Shown: positions 8,773 through 18,171 of the stretch, piece by piece
Layout of the letters: each line of letters starts with the position of its first letter
Position numbering within the stretch: position 1 is the stretch's first letter
NCBI RefSeq assembly: GCF_022664465.1
Contig: NZ_JAKREV010000002.1
Span: forward strand, 62,001-126,000
Source: Sphingomonas hankookensis
Lineage (GTDB): Bacteria > Pseudomonadota > Alphaproteobacteria > Sphingomonadales > Sphingomonadaceae
Direction: 5' to 3'
Length of the DNA stretch: 64,000 bases
Notes under the pieces: generated by a model
Told to the model about the DNA's origin: nothing
The model's database searches: none
The model's input: the letters and a program-made list of their open reading frames with translations, nothing else
Position numbers and translations under genes: made by a program

Positions 8773-8954
8773 CCCGACGATGGCCTGCGATGCTAGGCAG
8801 CGGGGTTCGATGCGTCAAATACTGGTACACCCGCGCTATACCGACCGGAGGCATGCACGCGCAGCGGCCAGTCCGATCGAAAGCCGTTGACGCTACCGGC
8901 CGGGGTCAATAGCCTGACTAATAGCGGCCGCCAGATGTCGCACGGGGATGAGCG

Positions 8955-10535
8955 ATGGGGGCTGGCACGATACGCGCGGCGATAGGCGGGCTGGCGCTGC
9001 TGGGCGCGGCGGGCGCGCCGGCACAGGTATGGCGCGCCGATCAGGGCGACGGCAGCTACCGCAATCCGGTGCTGTTCGCCGACTATCCCGATCCCGATAT
9101 CATCCGTGTCGGCGGCGATTATTATTTCGTCACCACGACCTTTGCCAATGCGCCGGGCCTGACGGTGCTGCATTCGAAGGATCTGGTGAACTGGACGATC
9201 CTCAGCCACGTCGTGTCCAAGCTCGACGACCGGCTCGAATATCGATTGACCGAGGGCAAGGACGTATACCGGCGCGGCTTTTTCGCCGCCAGCCTGCGCC
9301 ATCACGACGGCATGTTCTATGTGGTGGTGACGCCGGTCGGGCAGAATAGCCGCATCTATCGCAGCCGCGATCCGCGCGGACCGTGGACGATGAACGAACT
9401 GGACCGGGCGGCATTCGATCCGGGCTTCTTCATCGAAGCCGGTGGAACCGGGCATATCGCGACGTCGATCGGGTCGGACGGTACGATCCGGCTGCTGACG
9501 CTCGACCGCGAGTATCGCCGGGTGATCGCCGACCGCCAGATTCACTATATCCGCGGTGCCGAAGGGTCGAAGATCGTCCGGCGCGGCGACTATTACTACC
9601 TCTTCAACGCGATCCCGCGGCGGTTGGGACTGACGGTATCGCGCTCGCGCAGCCTGACGGGTCCATGGGAGACGCGGCCGCAGATCGACGATCGCAGCGG
9701 CGGGCATCAGGGCGCGCTGGTCGATACGGCGGACGGCACCTGGGTCGGCTTCGTCATGATCGACGCCGGGTCGATCGGACGGATGACGAACCTCAGCCCC
9801 GTCTTCTGGCGCAACGACTGGCCGGTATGGGGAACGCCCGATGCCCCCGACCGCGTGCCGGATCGCGCCGCCAAGCCGGTGGGGGGCTTTGCCTTTGCCG
9901 AGCCGGCGACGTCGGACGACTTCGCCCGGCCGACGATGGGGTTGCAGTGGCAATGGAACCATGCGCCCGATGACCGCCGCTGGTCGCTGCGCGAACGGCC
10001 GGGGTTTTTGCGGCTCCGCCCGACGCAGTCGGCGGACCTCTGGCGCGCGCGCAACACGCTGACGCAAAAGGCGCAGGGGCCGCGCAGCCGGGCGGAGGTG
10101 AAGCTGGACATTTCCCATGTCGCCAAGGGTGACCGGTGCGGCTTCGGGACGTTCGGGCAATATAGCGCGACGCTGGCGGTGACGCGCGACGATCGCGGCG
10201 CACCGGCGCTGTCGATGGACGTCATCGAGAGCACCGAAAGCGGGCCGAAGGTCGACCGGCGGGTACGGGGGGTGCCGGTCCGTGGCGACACGCTGTGGAT
10301 GGCGCTCGATCTCGACTTCACCACCGATCGCGGACGATTGTCGTACAGCGGCGACGGGCGGCGCTGGCAGGCGGTCGGGGGCACCTTCCCCCTCGCCTTC
10401 GCATGGCGCACGGGGACGTTCCAGGGGCAGCAGATGGCGCTGTCCTGCTACAATCCGACGCCTGGCGCCGGGTATCTCGATATCGACAGCTTCACGCTGA
10501 ATAGTGCGGCGGCAGCGGCGGAGGATCGCAAATGA
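8955..10535 (+). CDS. Glycoside hydrolase family 43 protein, probable beta-xylosidase/arabinofuranosidase
   Basis: 526-residue exported hydrolase with a signal peptide (about residues 1-24, ending GAPAQ). The five-bladed propeller domain shows the GH43 catalytic set: base Asp in DYPDPDIIRV, pKa-tuning Asp in FDPGFF, and acid Glu in AEGSKIV. A C-terminal beta-sandwich (about 330-520, with TSDDFARPTMGLQWQWNH and the late GYLDIDSF) is the usual xylan-side-chain module. Substrate (arabinose or xylose ends) is not settled by sequence. GGGG at 8944 serves as the ribosome site. The stop overlaps the start of the GH27 gene (ATGA). First gene of a three-gene operon. Confidence 0.92.
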   Translation: MGAGTIRAAIGGLALLGAAGAPAQVWRADQGDGSYRNPVLFADYPDPDIIRVGGDYYFVTTTFANAPGLTVLHSKDLVNWTILSHVVSKLDDRLEYRLTEGKDVYRRGFFAASLRHHDGMFYVVVTPVGQNSRIYRSRDPRGPWTMNELDRAAFDPGFFIEAGGTGHIATSIGSDGTIRLLTLDREYRRVIADRQIHYIRGAEGSKIVRRGDYYYLFNAIPRRLGLTVSRSRSLTGPWETRPQIDDRSGGHQGALVDTADGTWVGFVMIDAGSIGRMTNLSPVFWRNDWPVWGTPDAPDRVPDRAAKPVGGFAFAEPATSDDFARPTMGLQWQWNHAPDDRRWSLRERPGFLRLRPTQSADLWRARNTLTQKAQGPRSRAEVKLDISHVAKGDRCGFGTFGQYSATLAVTRDDRGAPALSMDVIESTESGPKVDRRVRGVPVRGDTLWMALDLDFTTDRGRLSYSGDGRRWQAVGGTFPLAFAWRTGTFQGQQMALSCYNPTPGAGYLDIDSFTLNSAAAAAEDRK

Positions 10536-11884
10536 CCGATGGGATTTCGCGGCGCCACCTGATCGGGTCCGCCGGCGCCCTGCCCGCGCTTGCCGCCACC
10601 CGGGCCGGCGCAGCCCCCCGCGCCAGACCACGACTGGCCGAAACCCCGCCGATGGGATGGAATAGCTGGAACAGCTTCGCGACGACCATCACCGAGGCGC
10701 AGGCGCTGGAAACCGCGCGGATCATGCGCGAGAAGCTGCTGCCGGCGGGCTATTCGATCTTCACCATCGACATCCAGTGGTACGAACCCGGCGCGACCGG
10801 TTACGCCTATCGCGCCGATGCGGTGCCGGTGCTGGACGGTCATGGCCGGTTACAGCCCGATCCGAAGCGCTTCCCGTCCGCCGCCGACGGACGCGGCTTT
10901 CGCGCTATCGCCGACCGGGTCCATGCGATGGGGCTGAAGTTCGGCATCCACCTCATGCGGGGCATCCCCCGCGAGGCGGTGAGGCGTAACCTGCCCATCC
11001 TCGGCACGCGCTACCGGGCGCAGGATATTGCCGATCGCACCAGCATCTGTTCGTGGAACAGCGACATGTACGGCGTCGACATGCGGCACCCCGCGGCGCA
11101 GGCCTATTACGACAGCGTGTTCGCGCAATATGCCGACTGGGGCGTCGATCTGGTCAAGATGGACGATATGAGCCGCCCCTATGACGCGCACGCACCGGAG
11201 ATCGAGGCGGCGAGCAAGGCGATCGCGCGTTCGGGCCGACCGATCCTGCTGAGCCTGTCGCCCGGCGAGACGCCGTTGTCGAGCGCCGACCATGTCCGCG
11301 CGCATGCGCAGATGTGGCGGATCAGCGACGATTTCTGGGACGAATGGCCGTTGCTCGACGCGCAGTTCGTGCGGTTGGAGAATTGGCAGCGCTTCGCCGG
11401 ACCGGGCGGCTGGCCCGATGCCGATATGCTGCCGCTCGGCCGGCTGGCGCTGGGGCAGCGCGATACGAAGTTCACGCCGGCCGAACAGCGCACGCTGATG
11501 ACGCTGTGGTCGATCGCGCGGTCGCCGCTGATCATGGGTGGCGACCTGCGGCACCTCGATGCCGCCACGCTGGCGCTGCTGACCAATCCGGAGGTGATCG
11601 CCGTCAACCAGGCGAGTTCGGCCAATCGTCCCCTGCACATACAGGACGGGATGCGCGCCTGGACCGCGCGCGGTTCGCAGGGCGCGACCTATCTGGCGCT
11701 GTTCAACCCCGGCGACAAACCGTCGCGGCCGGGCGTCGATTTGCGCTGGTTGACGCTGCGCGGATCGGTGCGGGTGCGCGACCTGTGGGCGCGGCGCGAT
11801 ATCGGCACGGTGACCGACCGGGTCGCGGCCGATGTCCCGCCCCATGGTGCGGCGCTGCTGCGCCTCGACGGCGGCAACGCCTGA
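10532..11884 (+). CDS. Glycoside hydrolase family 27 alpha-galactosidase (or beta-L-arabinopyranosidase)
   Basis: 450-residue enzyme with a Tat-type leader (SRRHLIGSAGALPALAATRAGA). The mature part starts at LAETPPMGWNSWNSF, the hallmark of GH27. The nucleophile is an Asp in DLVKMDDMS (about residue 212) and the acid/base an Asp in WRISDDFWD (about residue 266). IARSPLIMGGDL and a small C-terminal beta domain follow. GH27 covers alpha-galactosidases and beta-L-arabinopyranosidases, and the GH43 neighbours leave both open. It is coupled to the upstream GH43 gene by ATGA overlap and to the next by TGATG overlap. Tat export in a cluster of Sec-type enzymes is worth noting. Confidence 0.92.
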   Translation: MTDGISRRHLIGSAGALPALAATRAGAAPRARPRLAETPPMGWNSWNSFATTITEAQALETARIMREKLLPAGYSIFTIDIQWYEPGATGYAYRADAVPVLDGHGRLQPDPKRFPSAADGRGFRAIADRVHAMGLKFGIHLMRGIPREAVRRNLPILGTRYRAQDIADRTSICSWNSDMYGVDMRHPAAQAYYDSVFAQYADWGVDLVKMDDMSRPYDAHAPEIEAASKAIARSGRPILLSLSPGETPLSSADHVRAHAQMWRISDDFWDEWPLLDAQFVRLENWQRFAGPGGWPDADMLPLGRLALGQRDTKFTPAEQRTLMTLWSIARSPLIMGGDLRHLDAATLALLTNPEVIAVNQASSANRPLHIQDGMRAWTARGSQGATYLALFNPGDKPSRPGVDLRWLTLRGSVRVRDLWARRDIGTVTDRVAADVPPHGAALLRLDGGNA

Positions 11885-13563
11885 TGTACTTTCCGCGAAC
11901 GAAAGATCGATCGATGCTGCGTATCCTGATGACCGGCCTTGCCCTGACCGCCAGCGCAGGAGCCGCCTCTGCCGAGCCTGCACGGTTCAGCCGCTTCACC
12001 TACGAAGGGCGCAGCGTCGAGCGCGCGACGTCCGGTCCCGACCAGTATCGCAACCCGATCCTGTTGGGCTATTATCCCGACCCGTCGGTCACCCGCGTCG
12101 GCGACGACTATTATCTCGTGCTGTCGTCCTTCGCCCATTATCCGGGGCTGCCGATCTTTCATTCGAAGGATCTGGTGAACTGGACGCAGATCGCCAACGC
12201 GATCGACCGGCCCGAACAACTCGACTTCACCGGACGGCGCGTGTCGGAGGCGGTGTTCGCGCCCGATATCTCCTACCATGCCGGCACCTTCTACATCGTC
12301 AACACCTGCGTCGAATGCCGCGGCAACTTCGTGATCACGGCCAAGGACCCCAAGGGGCCATGGTCGGACCCGATCTGGCTGCCGTTCGAAGGGATCGATC
12401 CGTCGATCTATTGGGAGGGCGACCGGGCCTATATCGTCAACAACCGCGCGCCGAACGAACCCGCCCGCTATGACGGACACCGCGCGATCTGGGTCCAGGA
12501 ATATGACTGGCGCGCGGGCAAGATGGTCGGGGAATCGACGCAGCTGATCAACGGCGGCGTCGACATCCGCCAGAAGCCGGTGTGGATCGAAGGGCCGCAT
12601 ATCTTCCGCAAGGACGGCTGGTATTACCTAACCGCAGCGGAGGGCGGGACCAGCGTCAACCATTCGCAGGTCGCGTTCCGGTCGAAGCTGCTGCGCGGGC
12701 CGTTCGTGCCATGGTCGGGCAATCCGATCCTGACCCAGCGCGACCTGGCCGACGACCGCAGCGATCCGGTGTCGGCGGCGGGCCATGCCAAGCTGGTGCA
12801 GACGCAGAGCGGCGACTGGTGGGCGACCTTCCTCGCGGTGCGGCCGTATGGCGACGACTATTATAATATCGGGCGCGAGACGTTCCTGTTGCCGGTGACG
12901 TGGAAGGACGGTTGGCCAACCATCCTGCCGCACCGCACGCGGGTGCCGTTCGTGGCGACACGGCCGAAGCTGCCGCGCCAGAGCGCGCCCAGGCTACCGA
13001 CCAGCGGCGACTTCGGCTATGTCGACGAATTCGACGGTTCGACGCTCGCGATGCAGTGGGTCGGGTTGCGGACACCGAAGACGCCGGTGTACCGGGTATC
13101 GGGTGGCGAATTGCTGATCGACGGCGCGGCACCGATCGGCGATCAGAGCGGCGTGCCCGGTTTCGTCGGACGGCGTCAGCAGCATCACATCGCGACGATC
13201 GGCACGACTGTCCGCTTCGCGCCGCAGCGCGATGGCGACCGTGCCGGATTGGTCGCCATGCAAAGCGACGGGAGCTATCTGTTCTTCGGCATCACGCGGC
13301 TGGCGGGAAAACCGGTCATCGCGCTCTACACCCGAGCAAAGGGCACCGAGCAGCTGGTCGCCAGCACGCCGCTCACCGGTACGGCGCCGGTCACGCTGAC
13401 GCTGCGTGCCGACCGGGGGACGATGGTCGCGGATTATAGCGTCGGCGGGGTGCAACGCATCTTGGCCAAGGATGTCGATATCCGCTTCCTCAGCACGCGG
13501 ATGGCGGGTGGCTTCACCGGCACGATCGTCGGACCCTATGCGTGGCAACAAGCCAAGCGATAG
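11884..13563 (+). CDS. Glycoside hydrolase family 43 protein with C-terminal beta-sandwich
   Basis: 559 residues from the TGATG-coupled ATG; an alternative ATG at 11914 would put the signal peptide (MLRILMTGLALTASAGAASA) right at the start and may be the true one. The propeller domain carries YYPDPSVTRV (base Asp), GIDPSIYWEG (Asp) and IEGPHIFRK (acid Glu), which fits exo-acting beta-xylosidases. The last ~190 residues (from GYVDEFDGSTLAMQWVGLR) form the second GH43 beta-sandwich domain that shapes the xylose-binding pocket. It is 30% longer in its first half than the other GH43 in the operon and clearly not a recent copy of it. Confidence 0.92.
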   Translation: MYFPRTKDRSMLRILMTGLALTASAGAASAEPARFSRFTYEGRSVERATSGPDQYRNPILLGYYPDPSVTRVGDDYYLVLSSFAHYPGLPIFHSKDLVNWTQIANAIDRPEQLDFTGRRVSEAVFAPDISYHAGTFYIVNTCVECRGNFVITAKDPKGPWSDPIWLPFEGIDPSIYWEGDRAYIVNNRAPNEPARYDGHRAIWVQEYDWRAGKMVGESTQLINGGVDIRQKPVWIEGPHIFRKDGWYYLTAAEGGTSVNHSQVAFRSKLLRGPFVPWSGNPILTQRDLADDRSDPVSAAGHAKLVQTQSGDWWATFLAVRPYGDDYYNIGRETFLLPVTWKDGWPTILPHRTRVPFVATRPKLPRQSAPRLPTSGDFGYVDEFDGSTLAMQWVGLRTPKTPVYRVSGGELLIDGAAPIGDQSGVPGFVGRRQQHHIATIGTTVRFAPQRDGDRAGLVAMQSDGSYLFFGITRLAGKPVIALYTRAKGTEQLVASTPLTGTAPVTLTLRADRGTMVADYSVGGVQRILAKDVDIRFLSTRMAGGFTGTIVGPYAWQQAKR

Positions 13564-13574
13564 ACGCAGGACAA

Positions 13575-13596
13575 GGGGGCGTCGCGAGGCGCCCCC
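13575..13596 (+). terminator. GC hairpin after the GH operon
   Basis: GGGGGCG and CGCCCCC form a 7-bp stem with an 8-base loop 11 bases after the GH43 stop codon. There is no T-tract behind it, so it is only a possible terminator or mRNA end stabiliser. Confidence 0.35.
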
Positions 13597-13623
13597 GGCG
13601 GCAATCACGGCGATGTGCGGTAA

Positions 13624-13700
13624 TGGCGCGCCCGGAACGATTCGAACGTCCGACCCTCAGATTCGTAGTCTGATGCTCTATCCAGCTGAGCTACGGGCGC
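13624..13700 (-). tRNA. tRNA-Arg(ACG), copy 1
   Basis: 77-base tRNA including an encoded CCA. The acceptor stem GCGCCCG pairs with CGGGCGC. The anticodon loop is CTACGAA, so the anticodon is ACG (read as inosine-CG after editing). The T-arm has GTTCGAATC. Identical to copy 2, which lies 27 bases away and is upstream in transcription. Confidence 0.97.
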
Positions 13701-13727
13701 GTACCGGTCTTTCGACCTTATTTCCAC

Positions 13728-13804
13728 TGGCGCGCCCGGAACGATTCGAACGTCCGACCCTCAGATTCGTAGTCTGATGCTCTATCCAGCTGAGCTACGG
13801 GCGC
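13728..13804 (-). tRNA. tRNA-Arg(ACG), copy 2
   Basis: 77-base tRNA with the same sequence as copy 1, including the encoded CCA and the CTACGAA anticodon loop. First of the tandem pair in the direction of transcription, directly behind a promoter-like TTGCCA/CTAGCA pair. Confidence 0.97.
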
Positions 13805-13819
13805 GCTGTGGAGGCCGCG

Positions 13820-13847
13820 TGCTAGAGGGGGAAGCGGAAGCTGGCAA
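13820..13847 (-). promoter_or_regulatory. Probable promoter of the tRNA-Arg pair
   Basis: On the minus strand TTGCCA and CTAGCA are separated by 16 bases and end 15 bases before the first tRNA base. A similar TTGCTT-16-TAAAGG pair precedes the tRNA-Lys genes, which supports the reading. Confidence 0.45.
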
Positions 13848-13887
13848 GCCCGTTGTGCGAATTTTTTTGGATGCGTATCGAGAAGCC

Positions 13888-14382
13888 ATGACCCGCACGT
13901 CCCCCACCCCCGTCCTGTTCGCCGCCCTGTTGTCGGCCTGTGCCGCGCCGGCGGGGGACTATCCCTCGCTGCTGCCGCGCCCGATCGAGAAGATCAGCCT
14001 GGCCGAGCCGGTCGGGCCGGTGCCGGTTGCTACACCGGATGCGGGGCTGGATGCGAAGGTTGCCGGGCTGAGCCGCGACGTCGCCGGTGCCACGCGCGCG
14101 TTCGATACGGCCGTCGCACGGGCCCGTCCGACGGTACAGGCCGCCAAGGGTACCGGCGAGGGCAGCGAGCGTTGGCTCGGCGCGCAGGTGGCGCTGGCGG
14201 AACTGGACGTCGCGCGGACTGCCATCGACGCGCCGCTTGGCGATCTGGAACGGCTGGCGATCGACCGCGCGGCGGCGGGTGCGCCGCCCTACCCCGCGCT
14301 CGACACCGCGGTAGCGCAGGCGAACGCCGCGGCGGCGGCGCAGCGGACCGCCATCGCGACGCTCAACGCGACGTTGCGCTGA
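13888..14382 (+). CDS. Small lipoprotein of unknown function
   Basis: 164-residue protein with a lipobox LSAC (Cys at residue 18) after a short hydrophobic leader, so it should be lipid-anchored. The mature part is rich in Ala, Asp and Arg and has long amphipathic helices with coiled-coil character (about residues 58-100 and 140-164). No known domain is recognised. The start was chosen because it places the lipobox correctly; GAGAAG upstream is a weak ribosome site. It converges on the MFS/spermidine synthase gene with no gap. Confidence 0.7.
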   Translation: MTRTSPTPVLFAALLSACAAPAGDYPSLLPRPIEKISLAEPVGPVPVATPDAGLDAKVAGLSRDVAGATRAFDTAVARARPTVQAAKGTGEGSERWLGAQVALAELDVARTAIDAPLGDLERLAIDRAAAGAPPYPALDTAVAQANAAAAAQRTAIATLNATLR

Positions 14383-16578
14383 TTATTTCAGCGCGCGCAG
14401 CACCGGCAGGATCGACGCATAATCGTCGGTCCACGGTTCGGTGTCGGTGATCGGCAACGGCTCCCACGCCGTGCTGTCGGCGAGCAGGGTGGCAAGGACC
14501 TCGGGATCGCGGGTCAGGGCGATCCAAAGCGATCCGGTCTCCGGCCCCAGCGACGACGCCGGCTGATAGGGCAGCTGCGCCGCCATCCATCCGCTCGCCG
14601 TCCGCGCGACCACCGGCGACAGGTCGAGATAGCGGTTCGACACATGCACCAGCAGCAGCCCGCGCCGGCCGAGCACCCGGCCATAGGTGTCGAACGCCTC
14701 GCGCGTCATCAGGTGCATTGGCACCGCGTCCGATGAAAAGGCATCGAGCGCCAGCAGGTCGAGGCTCCCGGCGGGCTCTTCCGATAGACTCAGGCGCGCG
14801 TCCCCCATCACGATCTGCGCATCGGGGGCGCAGCGTTTGAGGAAGGTGAAGGCGCCCGAATCCCGCGCGATCCGCACCACGACCGGATCGATCTCGTAGA
14901 AGCGCCAATGCTGGCCCGGCCGCGCGTAACAGGCGAGCGTACCGGTGCCGAGGCCGACGATGCCGATCCGTGCGCCCGGACCGTAGATGGTGGGTGCGGC
15001 GCGCAGTGCTTCCCCCACCCCCGACTGCGGTACGTAATAAGTCGTCGGCGTGCGCTCACGCTCGGGCGTACCGGTCAATTGGATTCCGTGCAGCGTCGTG
15101 CCGTGCTGCAGCTCGTTGACATCCTTGCCGCGCATGATCGTGTAGACGCCGAAATAGCTCCGCGTGCGGGCTCCGGGTTCGAGCGACAGCGTCAGTGCGC
15201 GGTAGCCGCCGAACAGGAACAGCGCGCCGGCCAGTGCGAAGACGAACGGCACGCGCGACCCGATGGCGATCAGGCCGACGACGATGATACCGAAGAACGC
15301 AACCGGTTCGGGATTGGCGCCGAGCAACTCGCCCGGATTGAACAGACCGAGGGCGACCAGCCCGGCCACCGCGAGCAGCGCGGCGATCCGCAGTTTCGCC
15401 CCGCCCCGCTGCCACAGCCGCTGCGTGGCGGGAAGCAGATAGGGCAGCGGCGCCAGAATACCGGCGGCGAGGATCAGGAGGGGATATTCATAGGTCCAGT
15501 CGAACAGCACCGGCGCGATCAGCCCGGCGAACACGCCGCCCAGCGCACCGCCGACCGACATGGCGAGGTAGAAGCCGGTCAGCCGCGCCGGTTCGGGGCG
15601 CAGCGCATACATCCGCGCGTGCAGCGTCACCGACAACGCGAACAGCAGCATCAGCGCCGCGAGCGCGCTCAGCAACGGATGATCGTGATGGCCGCCGATC
15701 ATCATGCCGCCGAACACCAGGATCGTGATCGGCGCATAGGTGGTGACCGCATTGGCCAGCCCGCGCCGGTCGGCGAACGCGACGGTGAAGCTCAGCAGAT
15801 AGAGCCCGAGCGGCAACACCCACAGCAGCGGCACCGCGACGATATCGGTCGTAAGGAAGGTCGAGGTGGCGAGCATCAACCCCGAGGGCACCAGCGCCAG
15901 CACGATCCAGTGCAGCACGCGCCACCGCCCCGGCGCCTCGCCCTTGTCCAGCGCCACCGCCTGTTCGCGCCGGTGCGGCAGCAACCACCCGCACCCGATC
16001 ACCAGCACGAACACCAGCGCATAGCCGATGCTCCAGCCCCAGCTCTGCCCCTTCAGCGGCAGCAACGGTTCGACCAGCAGCGGATAGGCCAGCAGCCCGG
16101 CGAAGCTGCCGACGTTCGACGCGGCATAGAGCGCGTAGGGATCGCGCCCCGGACAGATGAACGCGAACCAGCGCTGCAACAGCGGCGCCTGTGCCGATAT
16201 CGCGAAAAACAACGGACCGATCGAGGCGGCGAGCAGCCACGGCGTCCACAGCGCCGGCTCGACCCCCGCTGGCGTTGGGGTGCTGTTGACCCCGATCGGC
16301 AGCCACACCGCCGCGCACAGCAGCAGCAGGATATGCACCGCTGCCTGCGCCTTGGGCATCAGCTTGCCCAGCAGATGGGCATAGGCATAGCCGCCGAGCA
16401 GCAGCGCCTGATACACCAGCATCGCCGAATTCCACACCGCCGGCGCACCGCCCAGCTGCGGCAACGCCATGCGCGCGACCATCGGCTGGACGAGGAACAG
16501 CAGGAACGACCCTGCGAGGATCGTGGTGACGAAAATCCAGCGGATCGGCCAGCCCGCGGTACGATCGGGTGATGTCAC
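14383..16578 (-). CDS. Fused membrane (MFS-like) and spermidine-synthase-like protein
   Basis: 731-residue fusion. The first ~480 residues hold about a dozen membrane helices, opening with WIFVTTILAGSFLLFLVQPM and ALLLGGYAYAHLLG. The C-terminal ~230 residues form a Rossmann domain like spermidine synthase (IGIVGLGTGTLACYARPG, FYEIDPVVVRIA, MGDARLSL, LLALDAFSSDAVPMHLMT). Such fusions are common in bacteria, but their substrate is not established, and the synthase-like part may methylate or aminopropylate a transported compound. The start is taken as GTG at 16578, giving a GTGA overlap with the GNAT gene; a TTG 15 bases upstream is less likely. Confidence 0.87.
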   Translation of the reverse strand: MTSPDRTAGWPIRWIFVTTILAGSFLLFLVQPMVARMALPQLGGAPAVWNSAMLVYQALLLGGYAYAHLLGKLMPKAQAAVHILLLLCAAVWLPIGVNSTPTPAGVEPALWTPWLLAASIGPLFFAISAQAPLLQRWFAFICPGRDPYALYAASNVGSFAGLLAYPLLVEPLLPLKGQSWGWSIGYALVFVLVIGCGWLLPHRREQAVALDKGEAPGRWRVLHWIVLALVPSGLMLATSTFLTTDIVAVPLLWVLPLGLYLLSFTVAFADRRGLANAVTTYAPITILVFGGMMIGGHHDHPLLSALAALMLLFALSVTLHARMYALRPEPARLTGFYLAMSVGGALGGVFAGLIAPVLFDWTYEYPLLILAAGILAPLPYLLPATQRLWQRGGAKLRIAALLAVAGLVALGLFNPGELLGANPEPVAFFGIIVVGLIAIGSRVPFVFALAGALFLFGGYRALTLSLEPGARTRSYFGVYTIMRGKDVNELQHGTTLHGIQLTGTPERERTPTTYYVPQSGVGEALRAAPTIYGPGARIGIVGLGTGTLACYARPGQHWRFYEIDPVVVRIARDSGAFTFLKRCAPDAQIVMGDARLSLSEEPAGSLDLLALDAFSSDAVPMHLMTREAFDTYGRVLGRRGLLLVHVSNRYLDLSPVVARTASGWMAAQLPYQPASSLGPETGSLWIALTRDPEVLATLLADSTAWEPLPITDTEPWTDDYASILPVLRALK

Positions 16579-17105
16579 GGGCGCGATTTCCAATAGGTGA
16601 TGTGCCGTTTCAGCGGGCTGCCGTCGGGCACGATCGGATGATCAAAATCGGCGTCGCGGTCGCGCACCATGCCGATCCGCTCCATCAGCCCCCAGCTGCG
16701 GGTATTGGCCATGACGGTGATCGCACCGATCCGGTCGACCGGCAGATGGTCGAAACCCCATGCGAGCGACGCCGCCGCCGCCTCGCGCGCGAACCCCCGG
16801 CCCCAATGGTCGCGACCGAAGCGCCAGCCGATCTCCACCGCCCCTTCGAGCGGGGTGCCGAGCGCGCCGGGCTTCAACCCGCACACCCCGACGAACGCAC
16901 CATCGGCGCGCGCCTCGACGCTCCAGAAACAATAGCCGAGATCGCGTTGATAGCCGTTCTGCCGTTCGATCGCCGTGTCGACATCGGCATCGGTCGGCAG
17001 CGGGTTGAGGAATTGCATGACCGCCGCGTCGGCGACATGTGACAGGATGGCCGCGCGATCGCGCACCTCATACGGGCGCAGGACCAGTCGCTCGGTATCG
17101 ATCAT
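16575..17105 (-). CDS. GNAT N-acetyltransferase (RimJ/RimL type)
   Basis: 176-residue acetyltransferase of the RimJ/RimL-like class. It opens IDTERLVLRPYEVRDRAAIL and contains the acetyl-CoA loop in GRDHWGRGFAREAAAASLAWGFD, followed by ITVMANTRSWGLMERIGM, where the Asn is typical of the class. The acceptor could be a ribosomal protein N-terminus or a small amine and is not predictable. Its ATG overlaps the hemB stop (ATGA), so it is coupled to hemB and to the following fusion gene. Confidence 0.9.
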   Translation of the reverse strand: MIDTERLVLRPYEVRDRAAILSHVADAAVMQFLNPLPTDADVDTAIERQNGYQRDLGYCFWSVEARADGAFVGVCGLKPGALGTPLEGAVEIGWRFGRDHWGRGFAREAAAASLAWGFDHLPVDRIGAITVMANTRSWGLMERIGMVRDRDADFDHPIVPDGSPLKRHITYWKSRP

Positions 17106-18088
17106 GCGCCGAGCAGCCGTGCCGCATGCGCCGCGTGATAGGTCAGCACGCCCGAACAGCCTGCGCGCTTGAACGCCAGCAGTGTTTCCAGCACCATCGC
17201 GTCGCGATCGGCGACGCCCGCCGCCACGCCCGCCTCGATCAGCGCATATTCGCCGGAGACCTGATAGGCGAAGACCGGCACCTCGAACGCCGCCTTCACC
17301 CGCGTGATGATGTCGAGATAGGGCATGCCCGGCTTCACCATCACGCTGTCGGCGCCCTCGGCGATGTCGAGCGCGACCTCGCGCAGCGCTTCCTCGCTGT
17401 TGGCCGGGTCCATCTGATAGGTCTTCTTGTCGCCCTTCAGCAGCCCGCGCGATCCGACCGCGTCGCGGAACGGGCCGTAGAAGGCGCTCGCATATTTGGC
17501 GGCATAAGCCATGATCTGGACGTTGTGGTGCCCCCCGGTTTCCAGCGCGTCGCGGATCGCGGCGACCCGGCCGTCCATCATGTCGGACGGCGCGACGATA
17601 TCGCTCCCCGCCTCCGCCTGGACGATCGCCTGTCGCACCAAGGCTTCGGACGTGACGTCGTTCAACACATAACCCGTCGCGTCGATGATCCCGTCATGGC
17701 CGTGCGCGGTATAGGGGTCGAGCGCGACGTCGGTCAGCACGCCGATATCGGGCACCGCGTCCTTGATCGCGCGGATCGCCCGGCACATCAGATTGTCGGG
17801 ATTGAATGCCTCCGCCCCGTCGTCGCTGCGCAGACCGGGCGGCGTATTCGGGAACAGCGCCAGCACCGGGATGCCCAGATCGCGGGCTTCGCGCGCGCGC
17901 GCGACGATCCCGGCGAGGTTCCAGCGCGAGACGCCCGGCAGCGTCGCGACCGCTTCGTTGTCGCCCTCGGTCACGAACAGCGGCCAGATCAGATCGGCGG
18001 GGGTCAGGATCGTTTCGGCGTGGAGCCGGCGGCTCCAGCCGGTGGCACGGGTGCGACGCAGGCGGAGCGCAGGATAAGCAGCGGACAT
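17102..18088 (-). CDS. hemB: Porphobilinogen synthase (delta-aminolevulinate dehydratase)
   Basis: 328-residue enzyme that joins two 5-aminolevulinate molecules to make porphobilinogen in tetrapyrrole synthesis. The Schiff-base lysine is in VMVKPGMPYLD (about residue 250), with the second active lysine region in SAFYGPFRDA...KKTYQMDP. The metal loop reads TDVALDPYTAHGHDG, without the cysteines of zinc enzymes, which marks the Mg-dependent type. The start is the ATG before SAAYPALRLRRTRATGW; longer in-frame extensions have no family match. First gene of the hemB-GNAT-MFS/spermidine synthase operon, divergent from the kinase gene. Confidence 0.97.
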   Translation of the reverse strand: MSAAYPALRLRRTRATGWSRRLHAETILTPADLIWPLFVTEGDNEAVATLPGVSRWNLAGIVARAREARDLGIPVLALFPNTPPGLRSDDGAEAFNPDNLMCRAIRAIKDAVPDIGVLTDVALDPYTAHGHDGIIDATGYVLNDVTSEALVRQAIVQAEAGSDIVAPSDMMDGRVAAIRDALETGGHHNVQIMAYAAKYASAFYGPFRDAVGSRGLLKGDKKTYQMDPANSEEALREVALDIAEGADSVMVKPGMPYLDIITRVKAAFEVPVFAYQVSGEYALIEAGVAAGVADRDAMVLETLLAFKRAGCSGVLTYHAAHAARLLGA

Positions 18089-18171
18089 GGCGCGACTTGT
18101 GGGCCAAGCCCGGCAAGCGATCAACCCAAACTCGCGTGGGTCCATTTTCGTTACGGAACGTTACCGACCGC

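Noticed and set aside
8793..10631. 612-codon open frame antisense to the first GH43 gene
   Set aside because: Arg/Pro-rich shadow of a gene with clear catalytic motifs; no start signal.
13624..13804. tRNA-Arg pair as attachment site of a genomic island
   Set aside because: No integrase, no direct-repeat 3' fragment at a distance, and core genes on both sides; the repetition is a plain tandem duplication.
14908..16572. 554-codon open frame antisense to the MFS/spermidine synthase gene
   Set aside because: Extremely rich in Arg and Gln, typical of the shadow of a membrane-protein gene.
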